From contig CAXTKD010000007.1 of assembly GCA_964244885.1 (NCBI GenBank), forward strand, positions 90,685 to 154,684: a stretch of DNA of 64,000 bases. Reading direction: 5' to 3'. Made by a program: the position numbers and the translations under genes. Below, piece after piece: positions 45,781-54,896 of the stretch. The DNA is from CAXTKD01 sp964244885. Lineage in GTDB: Bacteria; Pseudomonadota; Alphaproteobacteria; Sphingomonadales; Sphingomonadaceae. The notes under the pieces were generated by a model. The model saw nothing but the letters and a program-made list of their open reading frames with translations, ran no database searches and had not been told where the DNA came from. Every line of letters starts with the position of its first letter. The first letter of the stretch is position 1.

Positions 45781-46164
45781 ATGTTGCCGGATTTGCGCGA
45801 ACGTGCCCGAGAGATGCGGAACCTGCCAGGCGAACCGGAAAAGCGCGTGTGGGCGCATCTTTCGCGTTCGCAGCTCGGGGGACTAAAATTCCGCAGGCAA
45901 GTCGTGATCACGCCCTACATCGTCGATTTTCTCTGTCCGTCGAAGGCGCTGATTGTCGAAATCGACGGCGATACCCACGAATTCGCTTATGACGTTCGCC
46001 GGGATGCCACCTTGGCGAAGCGGGGTTTCACCACGCTGCGATTCAGCAATCAGCAGGTCATGCGCGAACTTGAAGCCGTTTTGGAAACCATCCTGTCGAA
46101 GGCGACCGCACTTCCCCAGCGCTGGCCCCACCCCAACCCCTCCCCTGAAGGAGAGGGGCTTTGA
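45781..46164 (+). CDS. DUF559 endonuclease-like protein
   Basis: A 127-residue protein of the DUF559 (very-short-patch-repair-like, restriction-endonuclease fold) family: ARLMRNLPGEPEKRVWAHL-type N-terminus (seen here as EMRNLPGEPEKRVWAHLSR), FRRQVVITPYIVDFLCPSKALIVEIDGDTH and a C-terminal RFSNQQVMRELEAVLETI. The nuclease-like D and E residues in VDF and VEIDG are kept. The last dozen residues (PHPNPSPEGEGL) are encoded by the right-hand repeat. The ATG at 45781 is chosen; a GTG at 45772 is possible. It overlaps ruvC by four bases. Confidence 0.88.
   Translation: MLPDLRERAREMRNLPGEPEKRVWAHLSRSQLGGLKFRRQVVITPYIVDFLCPSKALIVEIDGDTHEFAYDVRRDATLAKRGFTTLRFSNQQVMRELEAVLETILSKATALPQRWPHPNPSPEGEGL
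46126..46159 (-). repeat. Family 1 palindromic repeat, right flank of DUF559 gene
   Basis: Inverted copy of 45744-45778. It encodes the end of the DUF559 protein, and its GAAGGAGAGG supplies the ribosome binding site of ruvC. Confidence 0.9.
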
Positions 46165-46646
46165 TTTTGTTGGGCCTCGATCCCGGCCTGCAGTCGACCG
46201 GCTGGGGCATCATCGAGGTGGAGGGCAGCCGCCTGCGCCATGTCGCGAACGGCCAGGTGAAGAGCCGGACCGCCGATGCGCTCGCCGACCGGCTGGCGCA
46301 GATCTACGATGGGCTCGCGCAGGTGATCGCTGATCACCGGCCGGCGGCAGTCGCGGTCGAGGAGACGTTCGTCAACCAGAACCCGCAGTCGACCCTGAAG
46401 CTCGGGCAGGCGCGGGGCGTGGTGCTGCTGGCGGGCGCGCGGGCCGGGCTGCCGGTCGCCGAATATGCGGCGCGCTACATCAAGAAGGCGGTGGTCGGCG
46501 TCGGCAATGCCGACAAGGAGCAGATTCGCGCGATGGTGAAGCGCCTGCTGCCGGGCGTCGTCATCGCCGGGCCGGACGCCGCCGATGCGCTCGCCGTCGC
46601 GATCACCCACGCGCACGTCGCGGCGAGCAAGCGGGCCTACGCATGA
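46161..46646 (+). CDS. ruvC: Holliday junction resolvase RuvC
   Basis: A 161-residue endonuclease that cuts Holliday junctions. Acidic active-site residues are in LGLDPGLQSTGWG, VEETFVNQN and the C-terminal GPDAADALAVAITHAH. It starts with TTG at 46161 (MILLGLDPG), using GGAGAGG from the adjoining repeat. It overlaps the DUF559 gene by four bases and ruvA by four bases, so the normal yebC-ruvCAB order is kept around the inserted DUF559 unit. Confidence 0.96.
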   Translation: MILLGLDPGLQSTGWGIIEVEGSRLRHVANGQVKSRTADALADRLAQIYDGLAQVIADHRPAAVAVEETFVNQNPQSTLKLGQARGVVLLAGARAGLPVAEYAARYIKKAVVGVGNADKEQIRAMVKRLLPGVVIAGPDAADALAVAITHAHVAASKRAYA

Positions 46647-47242
46647 TCGCGCGCCTCTCCGGCCTGCTCGCCTCGGCCTCGGCGGACAGCGCGGTCATCG
46701 ACGTGGGCGGCGTCGGCTACCTCGTCTCCGCCTCAGTCAAAACGCTGAATGGCCTCGGCAACCCCGGCGAGCCCGTCGTCGTCCACGTCGAGACTCAGGT
46801 CCGCGAGGACGCGATCCAGCTCTTCGCCTTCCTGACCGAGGACGAGCGCGACTGGTTCCGGCTGTTGCAGTCGGTGCAGGGCGTCGGCGGCCGTGTCGCG
46901 CTCGCCATCCTGTCGGTGCTGCCGCCCTTCGACCTCCAGCCCGCGATCGCGCTCGGCGACACCGCAAGCGTCGCGCGCGCCAACGGCGTCGGGCCGAAGC
47001 TGGCGGCCCGCATCGTCAACGAGCTGAAGGACAAGGCGGGCAGCATCGTCGTGACGGGCGTCGGCGCCCCCGTCACCGCGCCAGTGAGCACGGCCGCGAA
47101 GGACGCCCTCTCTGCCCTCGGCAACCTCGGCTTCCGCCCCGCCGAAGCGGCCCGCGCTATCGCCGAGGCGCAGTCTGAGCTTGGCGAAGGTGCGGCCTTC
47201 CCCGAGCTGCTGCGCGCGGCGCTGAAGAAGTCCGCTCGCTAA
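46643..47242 (+). CDS. ruvA: Holliday junction branch migration subunit RuvA
   Basis: A 199-residue junction-binding protein. N-terminal OB-fold MIARLSGLLASASADSAVIDVGGVGYLV, helix-hairpin-helix motifs LLQSVQGVGGRVALAILS and ANGVGPKLAARIVNELKDK, and a C-terminal RuvB-contact domain (KDALSALGNLGFRPAEAARAI). It overlaps ruvC by four bases. Confidence 0.97.
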   Translation: MIARLSGLLASASADSAVIDVGGVGYLVSASVKTLNGLGNPGEPVVVHVETQVREDAIQLFAFLTEDERDWFRLLQSVQGVGGRVALAILSVLPPFDLQPAIALGDTASVARANGVGPKLAARIVNELKDKAGSIVVTGVGAPVTAPVSTAAKDALSALGNLGFRPAEAARAIAEAQSELGEGAAFPELLRAALKKSAR

Positions 47243-47249
47243 ATCCCTG

Positions 47250-47318
47250 CCGTCATCCCGGCGAAAGCCGGGACCCGGACGATCGTCCCGCTGGGTCCCG
47301 GCTTTCGCCGGGATGACG
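47250..47318. repeat. Inverted pair of REP-like palindrome (family 2), ruvA-ruvB gap
   Basis: CCGTCATCCCGGCGAAAGC and its inverted copy around a 20-base centre fill the ruvA-ruvB gap. The same core with GACGATCGT centre occurs at 56423-56492. Confidence 0.9.
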
Positions 47319-47339
47319 ATGCTTTATAGCTTCGGACAA

Positions 47340-48374
47340 ATGGCTGCCGACGACCTTGACCGAACGATCACGCCACTTCGCCGTCCAGAGGACGCCGACG
47401 CTGCGCTTCGGCCGCAGTCGCTCGCCGAGTTCGTCGGGCAGGCAGCGGCGCGGGACAATCTGCGGGTCTTCATCGAGGCGGCGAAAAGCCGGGGCGAGGC
47501 GCTTGACCATGTGCTGTTTCATGGGCCGCCGGGGCTGGGCAAGACGACGCTCGCTCAGATCGTGGCTCGCGAGTTGGGCGTCGGGTTCCGGGCGACCTCG
47601 GGGCCGGTGATCGCCAAGGCGGGGGATCTCGCGGCGCTGCTGACCAACCTTGAGCCGAACGACGTGCTGTTCATCGACGAGATCCACCGTCTCCAGCCGG
47701 TGGTCGAAGAGATTCTCTATCCGGCGATGGAGGACCGCGCGCTTGACCTGATGATCGGGGAGGGGCCGTCGGCCCGTTCGGTTCGCATCGACCTGCCGCC
47801 GTTCACGCTGATCGGTGCGACGACGCGCTCGGGCCTGATCACCACCCCTTTGCGCGACCGTTTCGGCATCCCGCTCCGTCTCATCTTCTATTCGGTCGAC
47901 GAGCTGGAGCAGGTGGTGCGCCGCGCCGGCAGGCTGCTCGGCATGGATCTGCGCGACGATGGCGCGCGTGAGATCGCGGGTCGGTCGCGCGGCACGCCGC
48001 GGATCGCCGGGCGGCTGCTGCGCCGGGTGCGCGACTTCACCGCCGGCGCGCCGGTCGATGCGCGGGCGGCGGATGCGGCGCTCAACCGGCTCGAGGTCGA
48101 TCGCATGGGCCTAGACGCGATGGACCGGCGCTACCTCAACATGATCGCCGACATCTATCGCGGCGGACCTGTCGGCGTGGAGACGCTCGCCGCGGGCCTC
48201 AGCGAGGCGCGTGACGCGATCGAGGAGGTGATCGAGCCCTTCCTGATCCAGGCGGGTCTCGTCGCCCGCACGGCGCGCGGCCGCATCCTCAACCCCGGCG
48301 GGTGGAAGCATTTGGGCCTCACCCCGCCCGCCGGCGCGCCGCCGTCCCCCTTGCCGCTGCTCGATGATATCTGA
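47340..48374 (+). CDS. ruvB: Holliday junction branch migration ATPase RuvB
   Basis: A 344-residue AAA+ motor. Walker A GPPGLGKTT, Walker B LFIDEIHRL, sensor 1 GATTRSG and arginine-finger region TTPLRDRFGIPLRL. I choose the ATG at 47340 (MAADDLDRTITPLRR); an ATG at 47313 lies inside the palindromic repeat. It overlaps ybgC by 11 bases. Confidence 0.97.
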   Translation: MAADDLDRTITPLRRPEDADAALRPQSLAEFVGQAAARDNLRVFIEAAKSRGEALDHVLFHGPPGLGKTTLAQIVARELGVGFRATSGPVIAKAGDLAALLTNLEPNDVLFIDEIHRLQPVVEEILYPAMEDRALDLMIGEGPSARSVRIDLPPFTLIGATTRSGLITTPLRDRFGIPLRLIFYSVDELEQVVRRAGRLLGMDLRDDGAREIAGRSRGTPRIAGRLLRRVRDFTAGAPVDARAADAALNRLEVDRMGLDAMDRRYLNMIADIYRGGPVGVETLAAGLSEARDAIEEVIEPFLIQAGLVARTARGRILNPGGWKHLGLTPPAGAPPSPLPLLDDI

Positions 48375-48813
48375 GGACGCCCCTCAGACCGGACGCTTCG
48401 TCGGCGGCGAGCACCGCTTCGCCGTGCGGGTGTATTTCGAGGATACCGATCTGTCGGGCGTGGTCTATCACGCCAATTACCTTCGCTACATGGAGCGCGC
48501 CCGATCCGACATGCTGACCCTCGCCGGCATCGACCAGCGCGCTGACATGGATGCCGGCGGCGGCTATTGGGCGGTGCATGACCTGGCGATCACCTACAGG
48601 CTGCCGGCGCGGCTGGATGACGCGCTCGTGGTGCGAAGCCGGGTGAAGACCGTCCGCGCCGCGGCCTGCGGGATCGCGCAGGAGGTGTGGCGCGGCGACG
48701 AGCGGCTGACGAACGGCACCGTGATGGCGGCCTATCTCGGCATGGACGGGCGGCCGAAACGGCAGCCGAAAGAGTGGCGCGACACCTTCCAGCGCCTCGC
48801 AATGGAGATCTGA
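48364..48813 (+). CDS. ybgC: Acyl-CoA thioesterase YbgC of the Tol-Pal operon
   Basis: A 149-residue hotdog-fold thioesterase. The active-site motif is YFEDTDLSGVVYHANYLRYMERAR (Asp in the first part). It is the usual first gene of tol-pal operons and starts inside the end of ruvB. The ATG at 48364 gives MISEDAPQTGRF; a later start is possible. Confidence 0.94.
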   Translation: MISEDAPQTGRFVGGEHRFAVRVYFEDTDLSGVVYHANYLRYMERARSDMLTLAGIDQRADMDAGGGYWAVHDLAITYRLPARLDDALVVRSRVKTVRAAACGIAQEVWRGDERLTNGTVMAAYLGMDGRPKRQPKEWRDTFQRLAMEI

Positions 48814-48816
48814 GAC

Positions 48817-49524
<708 letters not shown>

Positions 49525-49534
49525 CCCCTCAAAC

Positions 49535-49615
49535 TCCGTTCGTCCTGAGCTTGTCGAAGGACGAGATCGCACCGCCCTGCGTGCCACGTCCTTCGACAAG
49601 CTCAGGACGAACGGG
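49535..49615. repeat. Inverted palindromic repeat (family 3), tolQ-tolR gap
   Basis: CGTTCGTCCTGAGCTTGTCG and its inverted copy about 30 bases apart, a widely distributed proteobacterial intergenic palindrome. A related pair lies at 50905-50984. Confidence 0.9.
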
Positions 49616-49641
49616 CGTGGGAAAGGTCTTGGAGTCCGCTC

Positions 49642-50088
49642 ATGGCAATGAACCTCGGCTCTCGCCGCGGCGGCCGTCGCATGCCGATGGCGGAGATCAA
49701 CGTCACGCCGATGGTCGATGTGATGCTGGTGCTGCTGATCATCTTCATGGTGACAGCGCCGCTGCTCGTCTCCGGCGTTCCGGTCGATCTGCCGGACAGC
49801 AAGGCGGGCGCGCTCAAGCAGGACAGCAAGCCGATCCAGGTGTCGGTCGACGCCAGGGGCCGGACGTTCATCGACGAGCAAGCCGTGCCCGGCGATACGC
49901 TGTCGGCGAAGCTGAAGGCGATCGCCGAGGCGCGCATCCAGGACGAGCCGCGCGTCTACGTCCGCGCCGACGCCAAGCTCGACTACGGCCGCGTGATGGC
50001 GGTGGTCGGCGAGGTCAACGCCGCCGGCTTCAAGAAGGTGGCGCTGGTCAGCGAGGCGGCCGGATCGGACGACCGCCGAACGAAGTAG
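49642..50088 (+). CDS. tolR: Tol-Pal protein TolR
   Basis: A 148-residue ExbD/TolR protein. One membrane helix (about residues 24-45) with the conserved aspartate in INVTPMVDVMLVLLIIFMV, then a periplasmic domain. It starts at 49642, after the repeat pair that separates it from tolQ. Confidence 0.96.
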   Translation: MAMNLGSRRGGRRMPMAEINVTPMVDVMLVLLIIFMVTAPLLVSGVPVDLPDSKAGALKQDSKPIQVSVDARGRTFIDEQAVPGDTLSAKLKAIAEARIQDEPRVYVRADAKLDYGRVMAVVGEVNAAGFKKVALVSEAAGSDDRRTK

Positions 50089-50096
50089 AGGCGATT

Positions 50097-50882
50097 TTGG
50101 GCGAACGCGGCGCGATCCTGCTGGCCGGCACGGCGCATCTGGCGCTGCTCGCGGCGCTGTCGCTGTCGTGGGCGATGACCGCCAAGACCCTGCCGACCTT
50201 CGAGGAGATGACCCCGGTCGAAGTCGTCCAGATCGCCGACGTGCCGGCTGTGACCGAGGCGCCCAAGCCCTCGATCGAGGCGGCGCCGCAGGAGACGATC
50301 GAGGCCGCCGCGCCCGAGCCCGAGGAGGCCGAGCCCGCGCCGCCAGAGCCCGAGGCGATCTCCGACGTGCCGCCGCCCGAGGCCAAGCCGCTGCCGAAGC
50401 CCAAGCCCGCGCCGAAGGTCGAGGCGGCGAAGCCCGCGCCGAAAAAGCTCGACACCCAATTGCTCGCCAATCTGCTCGACAAGGATCTGCCGAAGGCGAA
50501 GCGCAAGCCGCTCGATACCTCGAAGTTCGCGGACACGATCGAGAAGGCGATGCCCAAGGGCGCGCAACTCGATGCGCGCGCCTCGGCGGCGCTGGTTCAG
50601 GCGATCCGCGCACAGATCGCGCCGTGCTGGAATCCGCCGATCGGCGGCGACGATGCCGGCCGCATGACGGTTCTGCTCCACATCCGCTTCGCCAAGAACG
50701 GCTCGGTAGTCGGCGTGCCCGAGGTGCTGAAGCAGACCGCCGGGAACGCGACCTACGCCAAGGTGTTCGCCGAGAGCGCCAAGCGCGCCGTCATCCGCTG
50801 CTCGCCGGTCAAGCTGCCCGCCGAGCTCTACGAGGCGTGGCGCGACATCGAGTTCAATTTCGACCCGTCGCAGATGACGTGA
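50097..50882 (+). CDS. tolA: Tol-Pal protein TolA
   Basis: A 261-residue inner membrane protein: one helix near the N-terminus (ILLAGTAHLALLAALSLSWAM), a Pro/Glu/Ala/Lys-rich periplasmic stalk (about 40-140), and a C-terminal TonB-like domain (VQAIRAQIAPCWNPPIGG to the end). I choose TTG at 50097, nine bases after tolR, as it keeps the membrane helix intact; the next ATG would cut it off. The same frame is open far upstream through tolR and tolQ, but that part is noncoding shadow. Confidence 0.9.
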   Translation: MGERGAILLAGTAHLALLAALSLSWAMTAKTLPTFEEMTPVEVVQIADVPAVTEAPKPSIEAAPQETIEAAAPEPEEAEPAPPEPEAISDVPPPEAKPLPKPKPAPKVEAAKPAPKKLDTQLLANLLDKDLPKAKRKPLDTSKFADTIEKAMPKGAQLDARASAALVQAIRAQIAPCWNPPIGGDDAGRMTVLLHIRFAKNGSVVGVPEVLKQTAGNATYAKVFAESAKRAVIRCSPVKLPAELYEAWRDIEFNFDPSQMT

Positions 50883-50904
50883 TGCCCGGTCCTAATTCAT
50901 CAAC

Positions 50905-50984
50905 CTCCGTTCGTGGTGAGCCTGTCGAACCACGTGGCACGCACGGCGGTGCGGCTTGTCCTTCGACAGGCTCAGGACGAACGG
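50905..50984. repeat. Inverted palindromic repeat (family 3), tolA-tolB gap
   Basis: An imperfect pair: CTCCGTTCGTGGTGAGCC on the left and the complement of GTTCGTCCTGAGCCTGTCG on the right. Related to the pair at 49535-49615. Confidence 0.85.
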
Positions 50985-51022
50985 CCGTTGGGTGTGACCC
51001 AGTTACTCGCTAGGAAGTGATC

Positions 51023-52357
51023 ATGCGTATAGCCATCGTTCTCGCCGCCTTCGCGTCGCTGCTCGCCGCCCCCGCGGCCGCGGCGCTCCGCGTCGACATC
51101 AACACCGGCATCAGCCAGCCGCTGCCGATCGCGGTGCCGGCGTTCGCGACCCCCGCCGTCGCCTCGACCGCCGCCGGATCGACCGACGTGCTCGGAAGCC
51201 AGGTCGCCGACATCATCGCCAGCGATCTCCAGAGCTCGGGCCTGTTCCGGCCGATCGACCGCGCCGCCTACACCACGACGCCGGGCTTCAACGCCGTCGC
51301 TGCGCCCGCCTTCCCGGCGTGGCGCACGGTCGCGGCGCAGGCGCTGGTGACGGGCTTCGTCCAGGGCAACAGCGACGGCACCGTCACCGTCGGCTGCTAC
51401 CTCTACGATGTGTTCTCGGAGGAAGGGCTGGCGCGCGAGGGCTTCACGGCGACCGCCGCCGACTGGCGCCGCGCGGCGCACAAATGCGCCGACACCGTCT
51501 ATTCGCGCCTGACCGGGGAGAGCGGCTATTTCGACAGCCGAATCGTCTACATCTCGGAGACAGGGCCCAAGGTCCGCCGCATCAAACGGCTGGCGATCAT
51601 GGACCAGGACGGGGCCAACCACCGCTTCCTGACCAACGGCCAGAACCTCGTGCTGACGCCGCGCTTCGCGCCCGGCAGCCAGACGATCACCTACATGAGC
51701 TTCGCCAACAACCAGCCGCGCGTCTACGTCTACAATATCGGCACCGGCCGGCAGGAGCTGGTGTCGAACGGCGGCAGCATGACCTTCGCGCCGCGCTTCG
51801 CCCCCGATGGCCAGAGCCTGATCCTGACGATGAGCCAGGGCGGCAACGCCGATGTCTACAAGCTCGACATCGCGTCGAAGCGGCTGACCCGGCTGACGAC
51901 CTCGCCCGGCATCGACACCGGCGGCAGCTACTCGCCCGACGGCAGCAAGATCGTCTTCGAATCGGATCGGAGCGGCACCCAGCAGCTCTATGTGATGAAC
52001 GCCGACGGCTCGAACCAGCAGCGCATCAGCTTCGGCAGCGGCCGCTCGGCGACGCCGGTGTGGAGCCCGCGCGGCGACCTGATCGCCTTCACCCGGATCG
52101 GCGGCGGCGAGTTCCGCATCGGAGTCATGCGCCCGGACGGCGGCGGCGAGCGGCTGCTCACCAACAACTGGTCTGACGAGGGGCCGACCTGGTCGCCCAA
52201 CGGCCGTGTCATCATGTTTTTCCGCACCGCGCGCTCGTCGCGCAACTCGGGCGGCGGCGCTGACCTGTGGTCGGTCGACCTGACCGGCATCAACGAGCGC
52301 CGCCTCAAGACCCCGCTCGACGGCTCCGATCCCGCCTGGTCGCCGCTCCTCAAATAA
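51023..52357 (+). CDS. tolB: Tol-Pal system protein TolB
   Basis: A 444-residue periplasmic beta-propeller protein. Signal peptide MRIAIVLAAFASLLAAPAAAAL, an N-terminal domain (about 20-165) and WD40-like repeats with FAPDGQSLILTMS, YSPDGSKIVFESDR, WSPRGDLIAF and WSPNGRVIMF. It contacts Pal. The ATG at 51023 is preferred over an in-frame GTG six bases earlier. Confidence 0.97.
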   Translation: MRIAIVLAAFASLLAAPAAAALRVDINTGISQPLPIAVPAFATPAVASTAAGSTDVLGSQVADIIASDLQSSGLFRPIDRAAYTTTPGFNAVAAPAFPAWRTVAAQALVTGFVQGNSDGTVTVGCYLYDVFSEEGLAREGFTATAADWRRAAHKCADTVYSRLTGESGYFDSRIVYISETGPKVRRIKRLAIMDQDGANHRFLTNGQNLVLTPRFAPGSQTITYMSFANNQPRVYVYNIGTGRQELVSNGGSMTFAPRFAPDGQSLILTMSQGGNADVYKLDIASKRLTRLTTSPGIDTGGSYSPDGSKIVFESDRSGTQQLYVMNADGSNQQRISFGSGRSATPVWSPRGDLIAFTRIGGGEFRIGVMRPDGGGERLLTNNWSDEGPTWSPNGRVIMFFRTARSSRNSGGGADLWSVDLTGINERRLKTPLDGSDPAWSPLLK

Positions 52358-52473
52358 GCCCCGGCAGTCGTTTCGGCTCCGTTCATCGTGGCACCGTTAC
52401 GCCCTGTCGGCGTTGACGTGACAATCCGCCGCTCCCTGTGCGAAGGGGACGCGGTGTTCCGCAGGAGATGACC

Positions 52474-53025
52474 ATGCGCTCGACCCCCCTGACGCTGATG
52501 CTGGTTGCCGGGCTGGTGGCCACCGCCGCCTGCTCGACCAAGAAGAAGGACCTGCCGCCCCCGCCGCCGCCCGCCGGGCCGGTCAATAATTCGCCGCCGC
52601 CGTCCTCCAACATGCCGTCGGTCCCCGAAGGCTCGGTGTCGTCGGCCGCGATTCCGGGCAGCCTGCAGGATCTGATCGCCCAGGCGGGAAGCGACCGAGT
52701 CTATTTCGCCTACGACAGCTTCGAGGTCGACGACACCGCGAAGGACACGCTCGGCAAGCAGGCGCGCTGGCTCCAGAAATACCCCGGCCAGCGAATCACC
52801 GTCGAAGGCCATGCCGACGAGCGCGGCACCCGCGAATACAACCTCGCGCTCGGCGACCGCCGGGCGAACGCGATCAAGAACTTCCTCGCCGCGCAGGGCA
52901 TCCCGGAGAGCCGGATCAGCACGATCTCCTACGGCAAGGAACGCCCGGCGGTGCAGGGCTCGGACGACGAAGCCTACGCCAAGAACCGCCGCGGCGTGAC
53001 GGTGCTCGGCAACAGCGCGGGATAG
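52474..53025 (+). CDS. pal: Peptidoglycan-associated lipoprotein Pal
   Basis: A 183-residue lipoprotein: MRSTPLTLMLVAGLVATAACSTKKKD with lipobox ATAAC, a proline-rich linker, and an OmpA-like peptidoglycan-binding domain (VYFAYDSFEVDD to the end, including GHADERGTREYNLALGDRRANA). AGGAG six bases before the ATG at 52474 decides this start over ATGs at 52468 and 52438. Confidence 0.97.
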   Translation: MRSTPLTLMLVAGLVATAACSTKKKDLPPPPPPAGPVNNSPPPSSNMPSVPEGSVSSAAIPGSLQDLIAQAGSDRVYFAYDSFEVDDTAKDTLGKQARWLQKYPGQRITVEGHADERGTREYNLALGDRRANAIKNFLAAQGIPESRISTISYGKERPAVQGSDDEAYAKNRRGVTVLGNSAG

Positions 53026-53039
53026 GCGCCCGGCGTCGT

Positions 53040-53129
53040 CCCCACCCCAACCCCTCCCCTGAAGGAGAGGGGCTTTCTGGCCCGTGCTGACTGAAGCCCC
53101 TCTCCTTCAGGGGAGGGGTTGGGGTGGGG
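53040..53129. repeat. Family 1 inverted repeat pair, pal-ispG gap
   Basis: Two complete inverted copies (53040-53073 and 53096-53129) separated by 22 bases. Together they can form a long cruciform. Same family as the repeats around the DUF559 gene. Confidence 0.92.
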
Positions 53130-53172
53130 AACGGCCTCGCGTATAGGCTAAGCGCTTTCCCCGAGGTTCCCT

Positions 53173-54294
53173 ATGTCACTGCGCCCTTGGCGAGACATCC
53201 ATCGGCGCAAGTCGCGCCAGATCATGGTCGGCCGCGTGCCGGTCGGCGGCGATGCGCCGATCAGCGTTCAAACGATGACCAACACGCTGACGTCGGACGC
53301 CAAGGCGACGATCGAACAGATCCGCCAGTGCGAGGAGGCGGGCGCCGACATCGTCCGCGTCTCCTGCCCCGACGTCGAATCGACCGCCGCCTTTCGCGAG
53401 ATCGTGCGCGGCGTGAAGGTGCCGCTCGTTGCGGACATCCACTTTCACTACAAGCGCGCGCTTGAGGCCGCCGACGCCGGCGCCGCCTGCCTTCGCATCA
53501 ACCCCGGCAACATCGGCTCGTCGGAGCGGGTGGCCGAGGTCGTTCGCGCCGCCAAGGCCAACGGCTGCTCGATCCGAATCGGGGTGAACGCCGGCAGCCT
53601 CGAGCGCGACCTGCTCGAGAAATATGGCGAGCCGTGCCCCGAGGCGTTGGTCGAAAGCGCGCTCGATCATATCAAGCTGCTGCAGGACCACGACTTCCAC
53701 GAGTTCAAGGTCGCGGTGAAGGCGTCGGACCTGTTCCTCGCGGTCGCCGCCTACCAGCAGCTTGCCGACGTCGTCGACTGCCCGCTCCATCTTGGCATCA
53801 CCGAGGCGGGCGGCCTGATCGGCGGTACGGTCAAGTCGGCGATCGGCATGGGCTCGCTGCTGTGGGCCGGCATCGGCGACACCATCCGCGTCTCGCTCTC
53901 GGCCGATCCGGTCGAGGAAGTGAAGGTCGGCTTCGAGCTCTTGAAGAGCCTCGGCATCCGCAACCGCGGCGTCCGCATCGTCTCCTGCCCGAGCTGCGCG
54001 CGGCAGGGCTTCGACGTCATCCGGACGGTCGAGAAGCTGGAGCAGCGGCTGTCGCACATCCGTACGCCGCTCTCGCTGTCGGTGCTCGGCTGCGTCGTCA
54101 ACGGCCCGGGCGAAGCGCGCGAGACCGATATCGGCCTGACCGGCGGCGGCGCGGGCAAGCACATGGTGTACCTGTCGGGCGTCACCGACCACCATATCAA
54201 CGACGGGGCGATGGTCGATCACATCGTCGCGCTGGTCGAGGCCAAGGCGGCCGAGATCGAGCGCGCCAACGCGCTGCTCGAAGCCGCCGAGTGA
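53173..54294 (+). CDS. ispG: 4-hydroxy-3-methylbut-2-enyl diphosphate synthase
   Basis: A 373-residue 4Fe-4S enzyme of the MEP isoprenoid pathway. N-terminal TIM barrel from IHRRKSRQIMVGRVPVGGDAPISVQTMTNT; cluster cysteines in CPSCARQGFDV and CVVNGPGEARETDIG, characteristic of the short bacterial form. It overlaps the acetyltransferase gene by four bases. Confidence 0.97.
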   Translation: MSLRPWRDIHRRKSRQIMVGRVPVGGDAPISVQTMTNTLTSDAKATIEQIRQCEEAGADIVRVSCPDVESTAAFREIVRGVKVPLVADIHFHYKRALEAADAGAACLRINPGNIGSSERVAEVVRAAKANGCSIRIGVNAGSLERDLLEKYGEPCPEALVESALDHIKLLQDHDFHEFKVAVKASDLFLAVAAYQQLADVVDCPLHLGITEAGGLIGGTVKSAIGMGSLLWAGIGDTIRVSLSADPVEEVKVGFELLKSLGIRNRGVRIVSCPSCARQGFDVIRTVEKLEQRLSHIRTPLSLSVLGCVVNGPGEARETDIGLTGGGAGKHMVYLSGVTDHHINDGAMVDHIVALVEAKAAEIERANALLEAAE

Positions 54295-54770
54295 CGGTCG
54301 CGATCCGGGCGGCGGCGGCCGCCGACGTGCCGCTGGTCCTGCGCTTCGTCCGCGCCCTCGCCGAATACGAGAACGAGGCCGACAAGGTCGCGGTCGACGA
54401 CGCGTCGATGCGCGAGGCGCTGTTCGGCGCGCGGCCAGCAGCGGAGTGCGTGATCGCCGAGCTTGACGGCAAGGCGGTGGGCTTCGCGCTGTTCTTCCAC
54501 AATTTCTCGACCTGGGTCGGGCGCTCGGGGATTTATCTCGAAGACCTGTACGTCGATCCGGAGGCGCGGGGCGCCGGGGTGGGCAAGGCTCTCCTGCGCC
54601 ACGTCGCCGGACTCGCCGTCGACCGCCGCTGCGAGCGCTTCGAGTGGGCGGTGCTCGACTGGAACGCGCCGGCGATCGGCTTCTACAAGTCGCTCGGCGC
54701 GGTGCCGCTGGATGAGTGGACGGTGTACCGCCTCACGGGGGATGCGCTGGAAAAGGTCGCGAGCGCCTAG
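54291..54770 (+). CDS. GNAT family N-acetyltransferase
   Basis: A 159-residue acetyltransferase starting with GTG in the GTGA overlap with ispG. Motif A is LEDLYVDPEARGAGVGKALL (acetyl-CoA binding), with FFHNFSTWVGRSGIYLEDLYV before it and WNAPAIGFYKSLGA after it, resembling spermidine/diamine acetyltransferase-like GNATs. Substrate unknown. Confidence 0.88.
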   Translation: MTVAIRAAAAADVPLVLRFVRALAEYENEADKVAVDDASMREALFGARPAAECVIAELDGKAVGFALFFHNFSTWVGRSGIYLEDLYVDPEARGAGVGKALLRHVAGLAVDRRCERFEWAVLDWNAPAIGFYKSLGAVPLDEWTVYRLTGDALEKVASA

Positions 54771-54779
54771 TCTTACTTT

Positions 54780-54889
54780 GCCCCTCTCCTTTAGGGGAGG
54801 GGTAGGGGTGGGGAACGGCCTATCCGGAAGCATCACCGCTCGATGCCCTGCTTCCGCCCCACCCCTACCCCTCCCCTGAAGGAGAGGGC
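54780..54889. repeat. Family 1 inverted repeat pair, acetyltransferase-DUF1345 gap
   Basis: Copies at 54780-54813 and 54857-54889 in inverted orientation, between two convergent genes. The variant has TAGGGG in place of TTGGGG in the tail and TTTA in the left loop. Confidence 0.9.
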
Positions 54890-54896
54890 AAAGAGA

